Shown here: positions 9,130-19,952 of the stretch, piece after piece | How the letters are laid out: each line of letters begins with the position of its first letter | How positions within the stretch are numbered: position 1 is the first letter of the stretch | Assembly (NCBI GenBank): GCA_963565915.1 | Contig: OY751496.1 | Location: 2,666,001 to 2,730,000, forward strand | Direction of reading: 5' to 3' | Length of the DNA stretch: 64,000 bases | DNA from: Entoloma clypeatum | Lineage: Eukaryota > Basidiomycota > Agaricomycetes > Agaricales > Entolomataceae | Program-made: the position numbers and the translations under genes | Notes under the pieces: model-generated | The model's database searches: none | The model's input: the letters and a program-made list of their open reading frames with translations, nothing else | What the model was told of the DNA's origin: nothing

Positions 9130-10719
9130 TCACTTAGCCTTGAGAGGCCTGTAGTACGCGAAGTCTTTAAACTCATGGGTAAAGTGTAATGATGCGCCGG
9201 AATCTAAGATCCACTGAGCGCGTTTTCTCTCTTTGCAGTGTGTGCAGGACGCGAAATGTTTGATATATTTTTTGTACAGATCATCACTAAAGAGATCTAT
9301 ACTATCTACATTGGTACTGGCTAATATATATTCAAACGTCTGTGCGTGATTATTAGTGTTTCCCATTTGGTCAAAGTTGAGAGAAGAATGTGACGAACCG
9401 TCAAGTTTGATCAGCCCATCTTTGAATTGTTCAGGCCCCATGCGCTCGCTCTGATGGTCAATGTCCATCATTCTGAGGGAGTGATCCAACGGTGGAGTAA
9501 CTCGACGCTGTTTGGATGGCCTTTCGTCAATGTCCGGGATGATGGTATCCAGGATGTGAAGATTTGACCCAGAAGGTCGGGCGCCAATTTCTCGGGCAAG
9601 TTTCCTAACCTTTTCGTTCTTTTTCCACGCAGACGTCATCCTAGGAGTCTGTCCGGTGTACTGTGACGGAGGCGGGTTCATCCGCTGCAGTAGAGATTGC
9701 ATCCTCTGGGAGTCGGGCTGGGCGGTACTCAAGGTTGTTCCGTGCCCAGTGATCGTCGTGAGGGTTGGAGTCGGCAGCGGGGGGAAGTGGATGGCGGGAG
9801 CAACAAACTCAACCGTTTCTTCCACATGGTCGGACGTGTTGTCCACAGTGTTGGCGCTTTTCTTCTGGTTGCGCCAGCGTCCTTTTCCCTTCTTCTTTTC
9901 AGAAGCGGTACTCGGGTCGGTCGAGTTAGGCTGCTCGTCAGCGTCATTCTGCGAGGTACTCGGCTTTTGCTGCTTTTCCCATTTGGGGTCCTGTCCCTTG
10001 TGCTTTGTCCCAGAAATTTTCTTGGCCTGCTCATTGGACGCACGAGTAGACCCGATTGAGTACTTGCGCCGGTATTCAGAGATGATGCTTTCGGCGACGG
10101 CTTTGTAGGTGAAATCATCGGTGTCGTAGACCTGGAAGAGAGCAGTAGAGAGTGACGACCAGGCGTCGGGAATCGCGTTGGCCAGGATCATTGCCTGCAT
10201 CAGATCGGGAACGACGAAGTTCGAATCGGCGAGCCGGGCGAAAAGGGATCCCAGGCGCTTGATTTCGGGCACGGGGTCGTGTCCAGACAGTTTGTATGTG
10301 GCGGCGGCCTTGAAGTCGCCGAAGATGATGGCCGGGGATACCTTGGAATAGGCATCTTTTAACGCTGCCCATGCTTCAAGGGCCGAGGTGCTGTCCTTGA
10401 TGTGGCGCCTGATCGGCTCGGAGACCTTCAGGCGTATCGCCCCGAGAGCTACATCGTCGTCCCTGATCCAGGCTTTCTCTTCTTTGTGGAAGCCGGGCTG
10501 GTCGACCATGGCAACCAGCACAGGGGGAGCAGCAGCAGTGGCTCCAGGGGTGGAGACCGTGGTGGTGAAATCGGCGATGACAGGGCGGACGATGTCGCCA
10601 GAAACAATGCGCCAAACTCCTTGGTGGAGGAGGTAGGACTTCATCCTTTCGGCCCAGCTTTGGTAGTCGATGCCGTCAAAGGTGGTGATGGTGTCCATGG
10701 CGGAGCGAGAGGTAGACAT
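9130..10719 (-). CDS. Copia gag with protease motif
   Basis: The ATG at 10719 starts a 529-codon frame. The N-terminal part resembles Copia Gag (FDGIDYQSWAERMKSYL and a following capsid-like helical region), with a basic Lys/Gln-rich middle. No CCHC knuckle is obvious. Near the C-terminus is the aspartic protease active-site motif WILDSGASLHFTH. The frame ends at a TGA directly after the protease motif, and integrase continues in frame beyond it. Either the TGA is a mutation (CGA to TGA is the simplest path) or it is read through. A mutation is more likely, because fungal Copia elements usually encode one polyprotein. Confidence 0.82.
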   Translation of the reverse strand: MSTSRSAMDTITTFDGIDYQSWAERMKSYLLHQGVWRIVSGDIVRPVIADFTTTVSTPGATAAAPPVLVAMVDQPGFHKEEKAWIRDDDVALGAIRLKVSEPIRRHIKDSTSALEAWAALKDAYSKVSPAIIFGDFKAAATYKLSGHDPVPEIKRLGSLFARLADSNFVVPDLMQAMILANAIPDAWSSLSTALFQVYDTDDFTYKAVAESIISEYRRKYSIGSTRASNEQAKKISGTKHKGQDPKWEKQQKPSTSQNDADEQPNSTDPSTASEKKKGKGRWRNQKKSANTVDNTSDHVEETVEFVAPAIHFPPLPTPTLTTITGHGTTLSTAQPDSQRMQSLLQRMNPPPSQYTGQTPRMTSAWKKNEKVRKLAREIGARPSGSNLHILDTIIPDIDERPSKQRRVTPPLDHSLRMMDIDHQSERMGPEQFKDGLIKLDGSSHSSLNFDQMGNTNNHAQTFEYILASTNVDSIDLFSDDLYKKYIKHFASCTHCKERKRAQWILDSGASLHFTHEFKDFAYYRPLKAK

Positions 10720-10756
10720 TGTGAATGAATCTAAAAAGGGTTCTCAATCAGTGATG

Positions 10757-11390
10757 TGTTATGAATATGATTCGAGAAAACAATTGAATGATTCCTTATG
10801 ACATATTCCCTTCAGGAATAGCGGTCATGGGAAAACCCTTTATATGTCAGAAACGTATAAGGTGCGATCAACGTTTCCACATGGAGTGTACTATGTCAAT
10901 CCCCTTAGGGACGCCTCATGACAGGTACTTGTCGTAATGACGTTCCCAGGTTCATATGTGAAGAAGTAAGACTCAGAACCTAGATCTTTCGATCGGTTCT
11001 TTGCCAACCAGGGTAGAGTGGGCAGGTACTCGCTGTTGCCAGCGTTTCCCAAGTCCCTCTGCTATCCGGGGCCCATAACCTGTTGAAGTTCCACCTGGGC
11101 GCTAGCCACAGGTGTACTGAGCAACATAGCTACAGTGGAAGTACTCTACAATACCGCTATGGTCACTTACATGGTTTGGAGGGGTAAGGCTGGTGAGAGC
11201 GGTTGAGGCTGGTAAGAGCGATGGAGCTGGTTAAGAGTCAAGAGACAACTTGTTGGTATTGACAGTTTCCTGGTCTTATATACCGTACTACTGTTTGTAC
11301 CAACCAAACAAGTATGTAAGAAAGATATGTAATGGTCACGTGATGTGATCTAATCTAAATCTAATCTACGTGATGGGAAAAGTTTCAACA
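10757..11390 (-). repeat. Candidate Copia 5' LTR
   Basis: On the minus strand a TG...CA segment begins TGTTGAAACTTTTCCC (right end 11390) and ends CATAACA (left end 10757), 37 bp before the gag ATG. A TATATAAG box lies near 11276 on the minus strand. The 3' LTR is outside the window, so the ends cannot be checked against a second copy and no target duplication can be tested. Confidence 0.42.
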
Positions 11391-12580
11391 CATTCTCCCT
11401 GTGTTCATGACTCGGACCTGCCTCGACTCTCTAGGGCATCGCACTCATCGGCGGAGGTGTCATCTTGCTTCTTCAGTCGATAGAAACATATATAGTGGAC
11501 ACCTTCACGCTACATGCCGCCTCTGGTTCGCCAGTTCTTCCCCCCCCCCAGTCATTAATGGATTAAAATGAGCTCCCCCGACTTTTGCTTCTTTCCAGCG
11601 CTGGCTGCGGTGTCATTTTTTCGCTCGATCGCAGGCTTTGGATTTCCCTTGTTTGCGCCATCGATGTTTCATGCCCTTGGGTACGGAAAGGGCTGTACGG
11701 TTTTGGCAGCAGTGTCAGTCGGCCTTGGATGTCCCGCGTGCGTTCCACTTTCATTGCTGTCCATAACGACTTCTGACATCTTGGGCCTTTTTTTTTTTTT
11801 TTGCGTCAAGACCGTGGATCTTCTGGCATTACGGGAAACGTATACGTATAAACAGCAAATATGCACGCCAAGATGAGTCGATGTGAGTGCTTGTAGGTTC
11901 CGCCGGCCATGCAGCGGTGTAAAGGATGGGAAAGACTACTTTCGTCCAAGAACCGTTTTCATTGCGCTAAAAGCACGGTGTGTTGAACCATATCCCCTTG
12001 CTCACGATGATTATTAGACACGCCGTTCCCTTCCGTTTGAACAATTGTCTTTAAGTTCTATGTAAATATGTGATGACCACAACAAACGAGAACTGTTTAT
12101 TTCACCTCAACCGTTCACTGACACCTTGTTCATTCCGTGTCCTGGGGTGTATTGTGAACGCACCGTCAAACTCATCCTGACGGAGTAGTATAGCATAGTA
12201 CCCAAGGACGAAAAGATTGAGGGATTTGTGGGCCGTACTTGCGGTCAATTTATTTGACCGCTGAGCGGCTATTTCGCAGAATTAGATATGGACAGGAAGA
12301 GGTTCGGAAACGGTAGGACTTTAGGGAAACCGCTCAGAAGCTGTCGAGAGTACATTCTAAGTTGAATATAATAAGTAGGGTACCATAAGTACTAACTAAG
12401 GTCGTTACAGGGAACCCCCTATGAACAATTACAGAAAAGTACGGGAAACGAAAAGACTGCAGCCAACAAGTACTGTACAGGGTATCGCATGTGTAGCGTG
12501 AAGGAGATGAACTGAAAGCGTCGTCGCGAATTGATATAAGATTCGGAGTGTTAGGGACACTTGGACTGAGGCTGGGCTGG
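11391..12580. other. Intergenic stretch, no gene recognised
   Basis: No convincing coding chain was found on either strand. The stretch contains a C run near 11541 and a T run of about 14 near 11789. Short open frames here lack codon structure or recognisable motifs. Confidence 0.5.
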
Positions 12581-13451
12581 CTAGGTCTTGTTAGCAGTGC
12601 CGGTGGGTACTCTTTTAAGCTCTCCCTGGCCGACCGCGGATGTCTCGGTCGTGTAAGACGAGACACGGCCGACGGTCGCAGCTACCTGGTCAGCAGCTTT
12701 CCACATGACGATCGCAGCGACAAATGTGAACAGGAGAGTGAACCAGGGAAGGATAGCGACGATTTTCACTGATAAACCATCGATTGAGTTGCCGCGCGAA
12801 ATCGCAGGGGAAAAGCAGGACTTACAGTAATGAATTTCGTTGTACCGTGTGTTGATTCCCGATACCTTCTCCACCTGGTCGATGATGGCTTGTGGCACAG
12901 GAACGCCGTTCACGTATGCGGTTATCTTGACGCTGTGCCTCGCGACGTAGTAGGTGAATGGGATAAGCGTTGCAAAAAGCCAGGAGCCGACGAAGAAGAG
13001 GAGGTAAGCGTGGAAGCGGAGGTACTTCCTCGCAATGGGGCGGGTACCAGGGATGAGGAAGCCTGACAGGAAGACGGTGAAGCCAAAGGCGAGGAGCGCG
13101 GTGATGGCGGTCAGGACGATGCCGGTGGTGCGGACATCTGGGAAGGGATTTCAGATCAGGATCTTTTAGAGAGGACATGTATGGTTGAAGTTTACATACC
13201 GTGAGTATTGAAGTGAACCTCAGCGGTAGACCCAATCTGCTGCTGTATCTGCACCTTCTGTTTGTTCGATTTGACAAGTGCATTGGCGCCTGATCATCAA
13301 TGTATTAGTAGGAGGGTCCGAAAACGGGTTTGTTGTAAAAAGACTTGCTGACGGCCCAAGCAATTTGACTCCAAGCCCAGGCCATCCCCAGCGCAGGGAG
13401 GAGAGTCCACTTCATGGGGATGACGTCGTCGTATTGACTGGAGGAAGGCAT
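12581..13451 (-). CDS. Multi-pass membrane protein, unassigned
   Basis: Four exons on the minus strand: 13451-13349, 13289-13200, 13137-12826, 12768-12581. Frames join without gaps. The product is about 230 residues with hydrophobic segments near the N-terminus (LLPALGMAWAWSQIAWAV), two in the middle (GIVLTAITALLAFGFTVFLS and YLLFFVGSWLFATLIPFTYY) and one near the C-terminus (ILPWFTLLFTFVAAIVMW), so four membrane helices. The first intron uses a GC donor (GCAAGT) with a strong TACTAAT branch site; this gives the only clean frame join. No family recognised. Likely a real host gene outside the giant element. Confidence 0.72.
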
Positions 13452-14823
13452 GATCGATTCTGTGGAGGGCTGAGAGACTGGACAGGGGGGAGGGAAGAAG
13501 GCTCTGAGCGGCAACAGGGAGCTTGTTCGAGAGCAATTTATAATCTAGTATTACATACGAGCATCCTGTCAAGCTTTCAAAATTTCAAGGTTTTCTAGCG
13601 CAGAAAAGGCGACCCGTACTTACCGTGGCCTCGGGTTGATCTTCCCACGTCTTGTTGACGGCATACAACAAGACCCATGAACCTTTGGGATGATGATCAG
13701 AGCGAGCGAATCGATGCCAGGGAGGGCGGCGGGAGCACATCAACGTTGTCAATAGTGATCTGCATTGCTTGAGCCAAAACCCAGGCGTCAGCGGTAAGTT
13801 TTTGTGAGGAGATATATTTACACTCGATAAGTCGAGATGAACTGTCAACAGTGTCAAATCATTATGCATCATGGCCCTGCAAGCGGATGATGAACCAGAT
13901 GACCTGAATAGAGTCTAATTTGGGGTTCCCTGACTCCATCTAGCATCATCGGGGGTAATGCGAAAGAAAGGGACCGACATACAGCGACATACTCGGTAGA
14001 GCACTTGAGCTCAAGCGTGAAGGATCCGAACATGAAGCGAAACTGTGCAACACCTCACTGAGCCCGGGACTTAAGCCTTAAGGTCAACGTTAGATAGCCT
14101 TGGAGAGAGAGCAGACAAGAACGACCTAAAACTACGTATTCAGTTTCAGGGAGACGATAAGGAGAGACAAGTGTTACTTGCGATGGGAGGATGATGTGTA
14201 TCCTGCAGTGCCTTATTTAAAGCCGACTGAGCCGATGAGTACACCATTTACAATCCTTGGTCATACTCCGTACTCTTGAGATGATGTTGGGTTAGAGCTA
14301 GATATCCCGTGACACGGGGAGATCTTGCAAGTTACAAATCCCATCCAGGTACTGGTGGTTTTCGTGGATCCCCTTTGCAGGCTATTACTGGTCCTGGACA
14401 GCACGAGAGGTCGTATAGGCTTGACAAGGTGGTAGCGGCAAAGGAGTTGACATACTAACCATGGACAGGTTCGTCACCAAGAAAATTGTTCCGCAGATGT
14501 CGGATCCACCGAATGAGCTGGATAACCATGGTATCCTGGGGGTCCGAAGAAAACGTCCAGAAAGATATGCCTTGGGCTCTCATTCCGGCCTTCTATCTGA
14601 TCAGGGTTTGGGTTCGTCTTGCTATGGCAGAATCTGCACAAATCAACCTTTCCTCGATTTGAGAGGTAAAGCGCAAAAAAATGTCATAGATTAATAGAAT
14701 TACACGAGCTAGACCTGAGAGTATTCCATGCGTGAGCTCCCGCACCATGATTAGAAAAAAAATCTCACCCAGCACAATGTTTACCGAATGCGCACACCAA
14801 AAAGAGACACAACATCCGAGATA
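13452..14823. other. Intergenic with possible membrane-gene remnants on minus strand
   Basis: Between about 14080 and 13590 the minus strand has short peptide stretches that look like pieces of a fungal membrane protein (GSFTLELKCSTEYVA, then DSIQVIWFIIRLQ, then SWVLLYAVNKTWEDQPEA followed by GTAAGT). They do not join into one intact frame, so this may be a decayed gene or one whose exons were missed. Nothing was seen in 14100-14823 apart from promoter-like AT-rich sequence. Confidence 0.3.
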
Positions 14824-15287
14824 CTAGACACCTCCAGGAGCACCAGGAGGACTCCACCATCTCCAGACCTTTGACACGATCCAGAACGTAATAAACGAAC
14901 AAACGACCAGCATTGCTATACGGAAAGTCTTCAGGCTTCCCTCACCAACTCCGAACGTCTTTGCCAGCCGGTCAGATGTTTGTGTCAGGGAGTGGCCAAA
15001 GGAAGAGAAGCGGTTGTCCTAGCACGATTTTGAGAATGGAAAGGCGGGGCATTTCGAATGGTGTGAGCTAACCGTCTCATCCAGCATGAGGTTTTGACGC
15101 TCCACGTCGTCATGAATGTCCGAAGTGATCTGATGGGTGGAAGACGTTCATGAGATGACCGGTTTTTTAGTGGTTTGAAAGAACTTACACCACGAAGTGT
15201 GCGGATTTTTGTATGAAGTTCGTCTAATCTTTGGTCATTCTGTTCTTCATAGGTATCTTCTATGCGAGATCCTCTTGATGTGGACAT
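14824..15287 (-). CDS. Bet1/Sft1-family Qc-SNARE
   Basis: Three exons on the minus strand: 15287-15189, 15129-15073, 15018-14824. GT-AG introns of about 55-60 bp keep the frame. The protein is about 115 residues. A short polar N-terminus is followed by a SNARE heptad region (LDELHTKIRTLRGITSDIHD, then RQNLMLDETDNRFSSFG) with Asp at the expected zero-layer position rather than a clear Gln. A C-terminal membrane anchor follows (IAMLVVCSFITFWIV), then a short lumenal tail. Size, heptads and tail anchor fit Bet1 or Sft1, v/Qc-SNAREs of ER-Golgi and intra-Golgi transport. Which of the two cannot be settled by eye. Confidence 0.8.
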
Positions 15288-15670
15288 GGCTGGCACTTAC
15301 AACGGTGACGACGGTGACGACGACCGTGAACGACGAGGGTATTGACAAACAAGGACGGTATTTTATCTAATCACCGACAAGAAATTGGATAATTTCACTT
15401 TGAGTTCAATTTCTCTCTCTGCGCAGTTAGTCGTCTCCTTCAGTTCATTTTCTGAACTCGGAATTACATTTTCCACATGTAGTGAGTTCCGTTTTCTTTG
15501 TCACTGAGGCAATCCATCAGGTGCTTTTGCCACAACACGCTGCTGGTGATTGACAGGAGCCTGATCACGACTCGGACGTCCTATTAAAATCCCCTTCGCA
15601 AGTCGAGGCTGATTCCAACTGTTGTCCTGTGGTCTTTCATGGATCCTGCAGTGCTCTCATTGTTGACAAC
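15288..15670. promoter_or_regulatory. Divergent promoter region
   Basis: 383 bp between the minus-strand SNARE gene and the plus-strand MYND gene, which start in opposite directions. It contains pyrimidine tracts typical of fungal promoters. No specific factor site is claimed. Confidence 0.45.
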
Positions 15671-15997
15671 ATGAAGGAATATAAAGAGTGTCAGAAAACC
15701 GGAGTTCCACTGATGTTCTGTGCTGCTTGCCGTCGCGTTCGTTGCTGTGTCAGTGCTTGCCTATGGTTCTTCCGCATTAGCGTGATGATTTGTTATCGAC
15801 TGCAGAGTAGAGACTGTCAGAGATCGGATTGGTTCGTCCACAAAAAGACCTGCCGCCATAGTCAAGATGTTATGAATAACTTAGATTGAAAGCTCGGGAT
15901 TCAATCAATATTGTTCCCGACCCAGTTTTGGATACGAGTAGAGCTGACGCAATGGTGATACTCGACGAGTGGGTCGAGGTAAATAGACCACCACTTA
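15671..15997 (+). pseudogene. MYND zinc-finger gene, 5' part, broken by giant element
   Basis: Exon 1 runs from the ATG at 15671 to 15748 and exon 2 starts at 15806 (donor GTCAGT, acceptor CTGCAG). The joined product has a MYND-type Cys/His array (CAACRRVRCCSRDCQRSDW then HKKTC). A TGA follows at the end of NNLD. One missing base there would restore a longer frame containing LDEWVEVNRPPL, which leads into the giant element at 15998. The gene resumes at 63657 in a frame one base off after collapse of the TTA duplication. Two frameshifts plus a 47.7-kb insertion argue for a dead gene, unless one shift is a sequencing error. Confidence 0.68.
15995..15997. repeat. Target duplication TTA of giant element (left)
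   Basis: TTA directly precedes the inverted repeat and recurs directly after it at 63654-63656. Three bases could match by chance, but they sit exactly at the alignment boundary of the inverted repeats. Confidence 0.7.
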
Positions 15998-16449
15998 CAC
16001 CACTGTCTGGGGACAGTACGAGGCTGACAAGCACCCTGCACTGGCACGTACAAATAAGCGCAAATTGATTGCGCTATAGAGGACGCGTTGGCATGGTAGC
16101 TCACTAAGTAACTGGGTTGTACATTTGTCTGCTGGGCCGTACTATAGTCAATGTCATAATCATATCATTTTTCTCATTTTTTGTTCTGATTACGAGATTG
16201 GTTATGGATGATGCAAGTAACAAAAAGAACAATTAGATTACTAGATTAGATACACACCAGCCCCACAAACAATATCGCAACTAGGTTACACAGCAGACAA
16301 GCAATCTGGGTACATAGAGAGCCTGTAACGAGAGTACACATGTGTCCCCTATTATGAATATTTGCTGGGTTACGCCGCCATCTCGCAAGAAATCCCGCAA
16401 TCAAACTGCGCACCTGCAATGTACCGAGTGGGCCACTAAGCGGCCGATT

Positions 16450-17670
16450 AGCGGCCACTTGCCGATACATTAGCGGGCCGTTTCATCGAAAAATTATCGC
16501 CCTTCAAAAAAGTAGCAAAAGTAGCACTCGTTGTGAGCGAGGTGATTCAACTTGTGATGCGGTTGACTGACCACAATCTCTGCTAGTAGAAAGTCCTGCT
16601 CCTTGCTCCCAAGTACGGCTTCTCCCTTGCCGTATGGAAGAGTTGGGACTTGGTCTTTCCATAGATGTGGAGGGTCCCCAGCGATGTTCCGTTGCGTCTG
16701 AGTGCGCAGATCGTATAGTGAGGTTGAGTGTCGCTGTTGGAATCATGGCATCCTGATCTAGATCAACCGCTGTGGTCAGCTCAAGTTGGTAGAACAACGA
16801 ACAAATAACTTACACAAGGATCCAGTCAAGGCCCTGGTAGCTAGTGTGAATCGCCGAATGAGCGTACAAGGCGCGACGAAAACCGCGTCGAACGATCTCC
16901 AGATCGAGAGGATGTTGTTCTGGGTAGTCTCCAAGGCTCCCCAACATGAAAAGGCGAGGGTGCATCATTGGTGAGAGTGGGGATGAGGTTCCTAAAAGAG
17001 TTCAAGACAGCGGGAAAAAAAGCTCATCACCAGTCAAACCAAACGAATAGATGCAGAACATTGCCACAGCACAGTAGTCTGGATAGTATCAAGGGGAACA
17101 TAAAATTCGATCTGACATCAATACTTCGAGGGATAATCATCTTCGGCGATGCAAAACGGCTCAGACCTAGATACAAGCGATTGGATGGGAGGACTTACCG
17201 AAAAGAAGACGGCGGTGGCTCCAAGGCGTCGTTTCTCCTCTATGTTGGGAATATCCATGGAGGAAAGGTCCCAAGAAATTAAATCAGCTTGTATGGAAGA
17301 AATCCACAAATTGAAATGTAAACCATGGCTTGTCGTAGTAGATGTGGATGCACTAACTACGGTCTGTAAGAGGTAATATAGATGTGAGATCCCCTTGACC
17401 AACTCAAGCGTAGCTTACCGCGTATGTCCTGCGCCTCTGCCTGTATGTCTCGCATCAATGTTCAATGGCAAAGCATGCAATCACTCACCGGACACCTTGA
17501 CGTCATCCACCCAAGAAATATCGCCGCATGTCAGGCCTTCAGGAGCTGACATGAAATCTGGGAGCTCCAGTATCACTACACAAAGGCCATTCGTATTTTT
17601 CCTTGTTATTCAGATATCTACTTTTTGTTCTATGTATTCGTTCTCAACAGATACCCTATTCTCGAACCTG
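16450..17670 (-). CDS. Possible multi-exon gene inside left TIR (mirror of 61.9-63.15 kb)
   Basis: Read outward from the element interior, several segments link across GT-AG junctions: a segment containing MDIPNIEEKRRLGATAVFF joins one with IEFYVPLDTIQTTVLWQC, then MMHPRLFMLGSLGDYPEQHP, then a C-terminal segment with HYTICALRRNGTSLGTLHIY. No family recognised. The opposite strand also has open frames and shows similarity to the gene at 59.2-59.5 kb, so strand is not settled. The region may be a decayed gene copy. Confidence 0.3.
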
Positions 17671-17770
17671 TTCTGAGAAAAAAATTGAACCTACTAAAGC
17701 TGACTTGGGGCGGGTGGTTCGACGTTGTTGGCAGCAAGAGGCGGGGAGCTGGTGCTTACCGATTATTCAA

Positions 17771-17963
17771 TTGTGACATGTGACGCTATCACCCTCATCC
17801 CACTTCGGTCCAGCACCTATGAACCATGGTTCAGAATGTAATCTAAATAATTTGTATACACCCCCATTGATACAAAAAGCATTATCTCTCTCTTGAATGA
17901 ACAGCCCCGAGTTCATCTTAGTTGTCATATAATTCGATCTTTGAGGGCGTGACGCCATCACAT
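17771..17963 (-). mobile_element. MITE-like repeat, copy 1 (in left TIR)
   Basis: About 193 bp with imperfect inverted ends (TTGTGACATGTGACGCTATC and, from the other side, GTGATGGCGTCACGCCCTC-like sequence). The core contains GATCGAATTATATGACAACT on the minus strand. Related copies lie at 53.02-53.21, 56.33-56.51 and 61.70-61.89 kb. No coding potential, so probably non-autonomous. Confidence 0.6.
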
Positions 17964-18555
17964 CACCCAAGTAACTTGTGATGGAAAACACGAATCACCA
18001 TCCAGCGCGTAAGGAAGGGGTACTCAGCTTCTGTATAAATGTTCTTGTTGAGCACCAGTAAGATTCTTTGGTTTAATCTCGCCTGCTTCCATCCCTTGCT
18101 GCAGGACGCAAAGCCGCAAAGCCCCACCAATACAGAAGAAAGTCGCTCGCCCTGTTGGTGGTGGAAGTAAGACAAGAGGAAAAGAAAATCACCGATCATG
18201 ATTGCTAACCTGATGTAGTGAACGATTTTGAGTTACGGCATGCAGATCAGTTCATGATATCTCGTGCACTTCAAACTCCGCTGCCGCCTCTCCCCTTGTC
18301 TCATACCATCATCATCCTCTGGCGCACGCATTCATTGCCTGTCTGAATTTCCTTGCTTTGTAAGATACCCGAGTTATATCAATTGTAGTGATAGTCTCAT
18401 TCGTATTATGTACAAGCACAGGATCACTGGAATGCAAACGGTGCGCAGTCACACCAATCAGGGGCATTTTGATCTTACCATTTAAAGCGCATGTTTGCAG
18501 ATTATTATAGGGAAGAATTTCCCCCCCAAACTCATGTGTCCCCCCAGAGTTTGCC

Positions 18556-19419
18556 ATGCCTGAAGATCCCGAAGTTGGAAAATTCCTCAAGAAACTCAAA
18601 GTGGATGAAGACTTGGGAGGACCTGATGTTGATGACGATGGTAACACAGCGCCAGCACCCACAACACATGGCAAGACTATTCCTCCGACCTCGCCGGCGA
18701 CATCCAATACTACATGTGAGATTTAAAACTTTTGATATTACATCATGCTCAAGAAGCGCAGACAGATTGGAGATTAGGCCCGCCATGTTTTCCACCGGAT
18801 CGGAAGAGAAGAAGTACACCTCGTTGACAGTAGATAGCAGCCGTTATTCCGGTTGCAAAGATATTCTTCCAGCTACGTATGACCGAGAGACACCCCATTC
18901 AATCTCAAGATCCGAAGGGAATGAATGGGCTTATCTGTTGAATAGAAACAAAGAAGGTCAAGAGAGGCAAACTTTTGACCATCGCAGCTGGCCATGTACG
19001 TCGCTCCCCTCTCAAATGCGATCTACCCTTATGGTTCTTATTTTGATAGCATGCCCTTGTTATACACTTCGGTTTGGAAGCACATCTTGTGCAGATGACA
19101 AGGGCATTATATGAAGAAATCATTGGCGCCGAGATTCCAGGGAATAACAAGGACAAAGATAAAGCTGAGGCATTGCGATCTTTCCTTGTTCCAGAACGGC
19201 TCACTGTTCTGGGTTCATCAATCGTGCGCCCGCGAACAATCAACATATTCGCCTCATTCGTATCAAGGCGAAAGGCTTGGTGTATAGTGGACTTTTCGAG
19301 GCTTGTTCGACTACATGTCATTAGCCGCGATGAGTGCTGGACATCATCTGATTTATTACCCTCTTTGCCAGTTTGTTGTTTTCTTTTCCATCAGCCATTT
19401 GTCAACCATTTTGAATTTC
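18556..19419 (+). pseudogene. Unassigned multi-exon gene, 5' part, cut by element 3
   Basis: From the ATG at 18556 (MPEDPEVGKFLKKLKVDEDL) an acidic exon runs to about 18711, with a GTGAG donor. A second exon after GCGCAG near 18750 encodes a polar segment up to about 18993. A third stretch from about 19052 (HALVIHFGLEAHLVQMTRAL, then EEIIGAEIPGNNKDKDKAEA) is open to about 19310. The junction between the second and third does not keep one frame, so the gene may be decayed. The first exon up to LKK is shared with the right repeat. The gene appears to continue at 32818 beyond element 3. Function unknown. Confidence 0.42.
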
Positions 19420-19952
19420 TGTCACGTAGCGTGTTTCTCAACGTCGGACGAGTCGGAGCGGAGTAGCGGAGGAGCGGAATGCGGTAAGTGCAATGTTGGC
19501 AGAAAGGACCTGGCTTCAACTTGTGCGTTGCGCCCCACTCTTTGATGTGGTCCTCGATTTCGGATTGGCGGATGTCGGATGAGCGGATGAGCGGATGAGC
19601 GGAGGTGACGGAGGGAATGCTCAAAGGCAAGTAGAGACGGATGCGAATGAGGTGTAACGTATGATATTTGAACTGAGGTTCTACGACAGGTTTGTACACT
19701 ATTTATAGTAGACTAGAATGATCAGCATTACTATAAGTGATGTGCAGATATTGGAGTTGACCATCGGAACATTCGGAGTACGGAGAGTAACAAATGAAAA
19801 GTGAACAACATATGTCTACTTGTAAGTATGGTTGAGATGTTACGTAGTAGAAGTATATTCAATATAAATAGAATGTTGTTGGAGCGGATGTCGGAGCGGA
19901 TGAAATGTCGGAGTCGTCGGATAAGTCGGATGTGAATCGTATGGTTATGACA
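19420..19952 (-). repeat. Element 3 3' LTR
   Basis: 533 bp, matching 32270-32802. It has dense CGGA motifs: about 12 occurrences in the ~185 bp from 19443. The ATTTC duplication precedes it at 19415-19419. A purine-rich tract (read on the minus strand) abuts it at 19953-19966. Confidence 0.95.

Larger units (their letters stand above)
1..11390 (-). mobile_element. Ty1/Copia LTR retrotransposon, 5' LTR to RT, split by element 1
   Basis: The minus strand carries a Copia gag-protease-integrase-RT order: gag and protease 10719-9130, integrase 9129-7485, reverse transcriptase 859-1. The coding frame reads straight through when the 6,625-bp insertion and one copy of the CATAC duplication (855-859 and 7485-7489) are removed. 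The order integrase before RT defines Copia. RNase H and the 3' LTR lie left of the window. A candidate 5' LTR is 10757-11390. An in-frame TGA at 9130-9132 separates gag/protease from the rest, so this copy is probably inactive even apart from the insertion. Confidence 0.88.
15998..18603 (+). repeat. Left terminal inverted repeat, ~2.6 kb
   Basis: Nearly identical to the reverse complement of 61053-63653, with scattered single-base differences (for example GGCCACTTGCC near 16450 versus AGCCACTTGCC on the right). The first 20 bases contain a short hairpin, ACTGTC at 16002-16007 and GACAGT at 16012-16017. The repeat includes a MITE copy (17771-17963) and ends inside coding sequence at 18603, where the two ends diverge. 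Confidence 0.9.
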
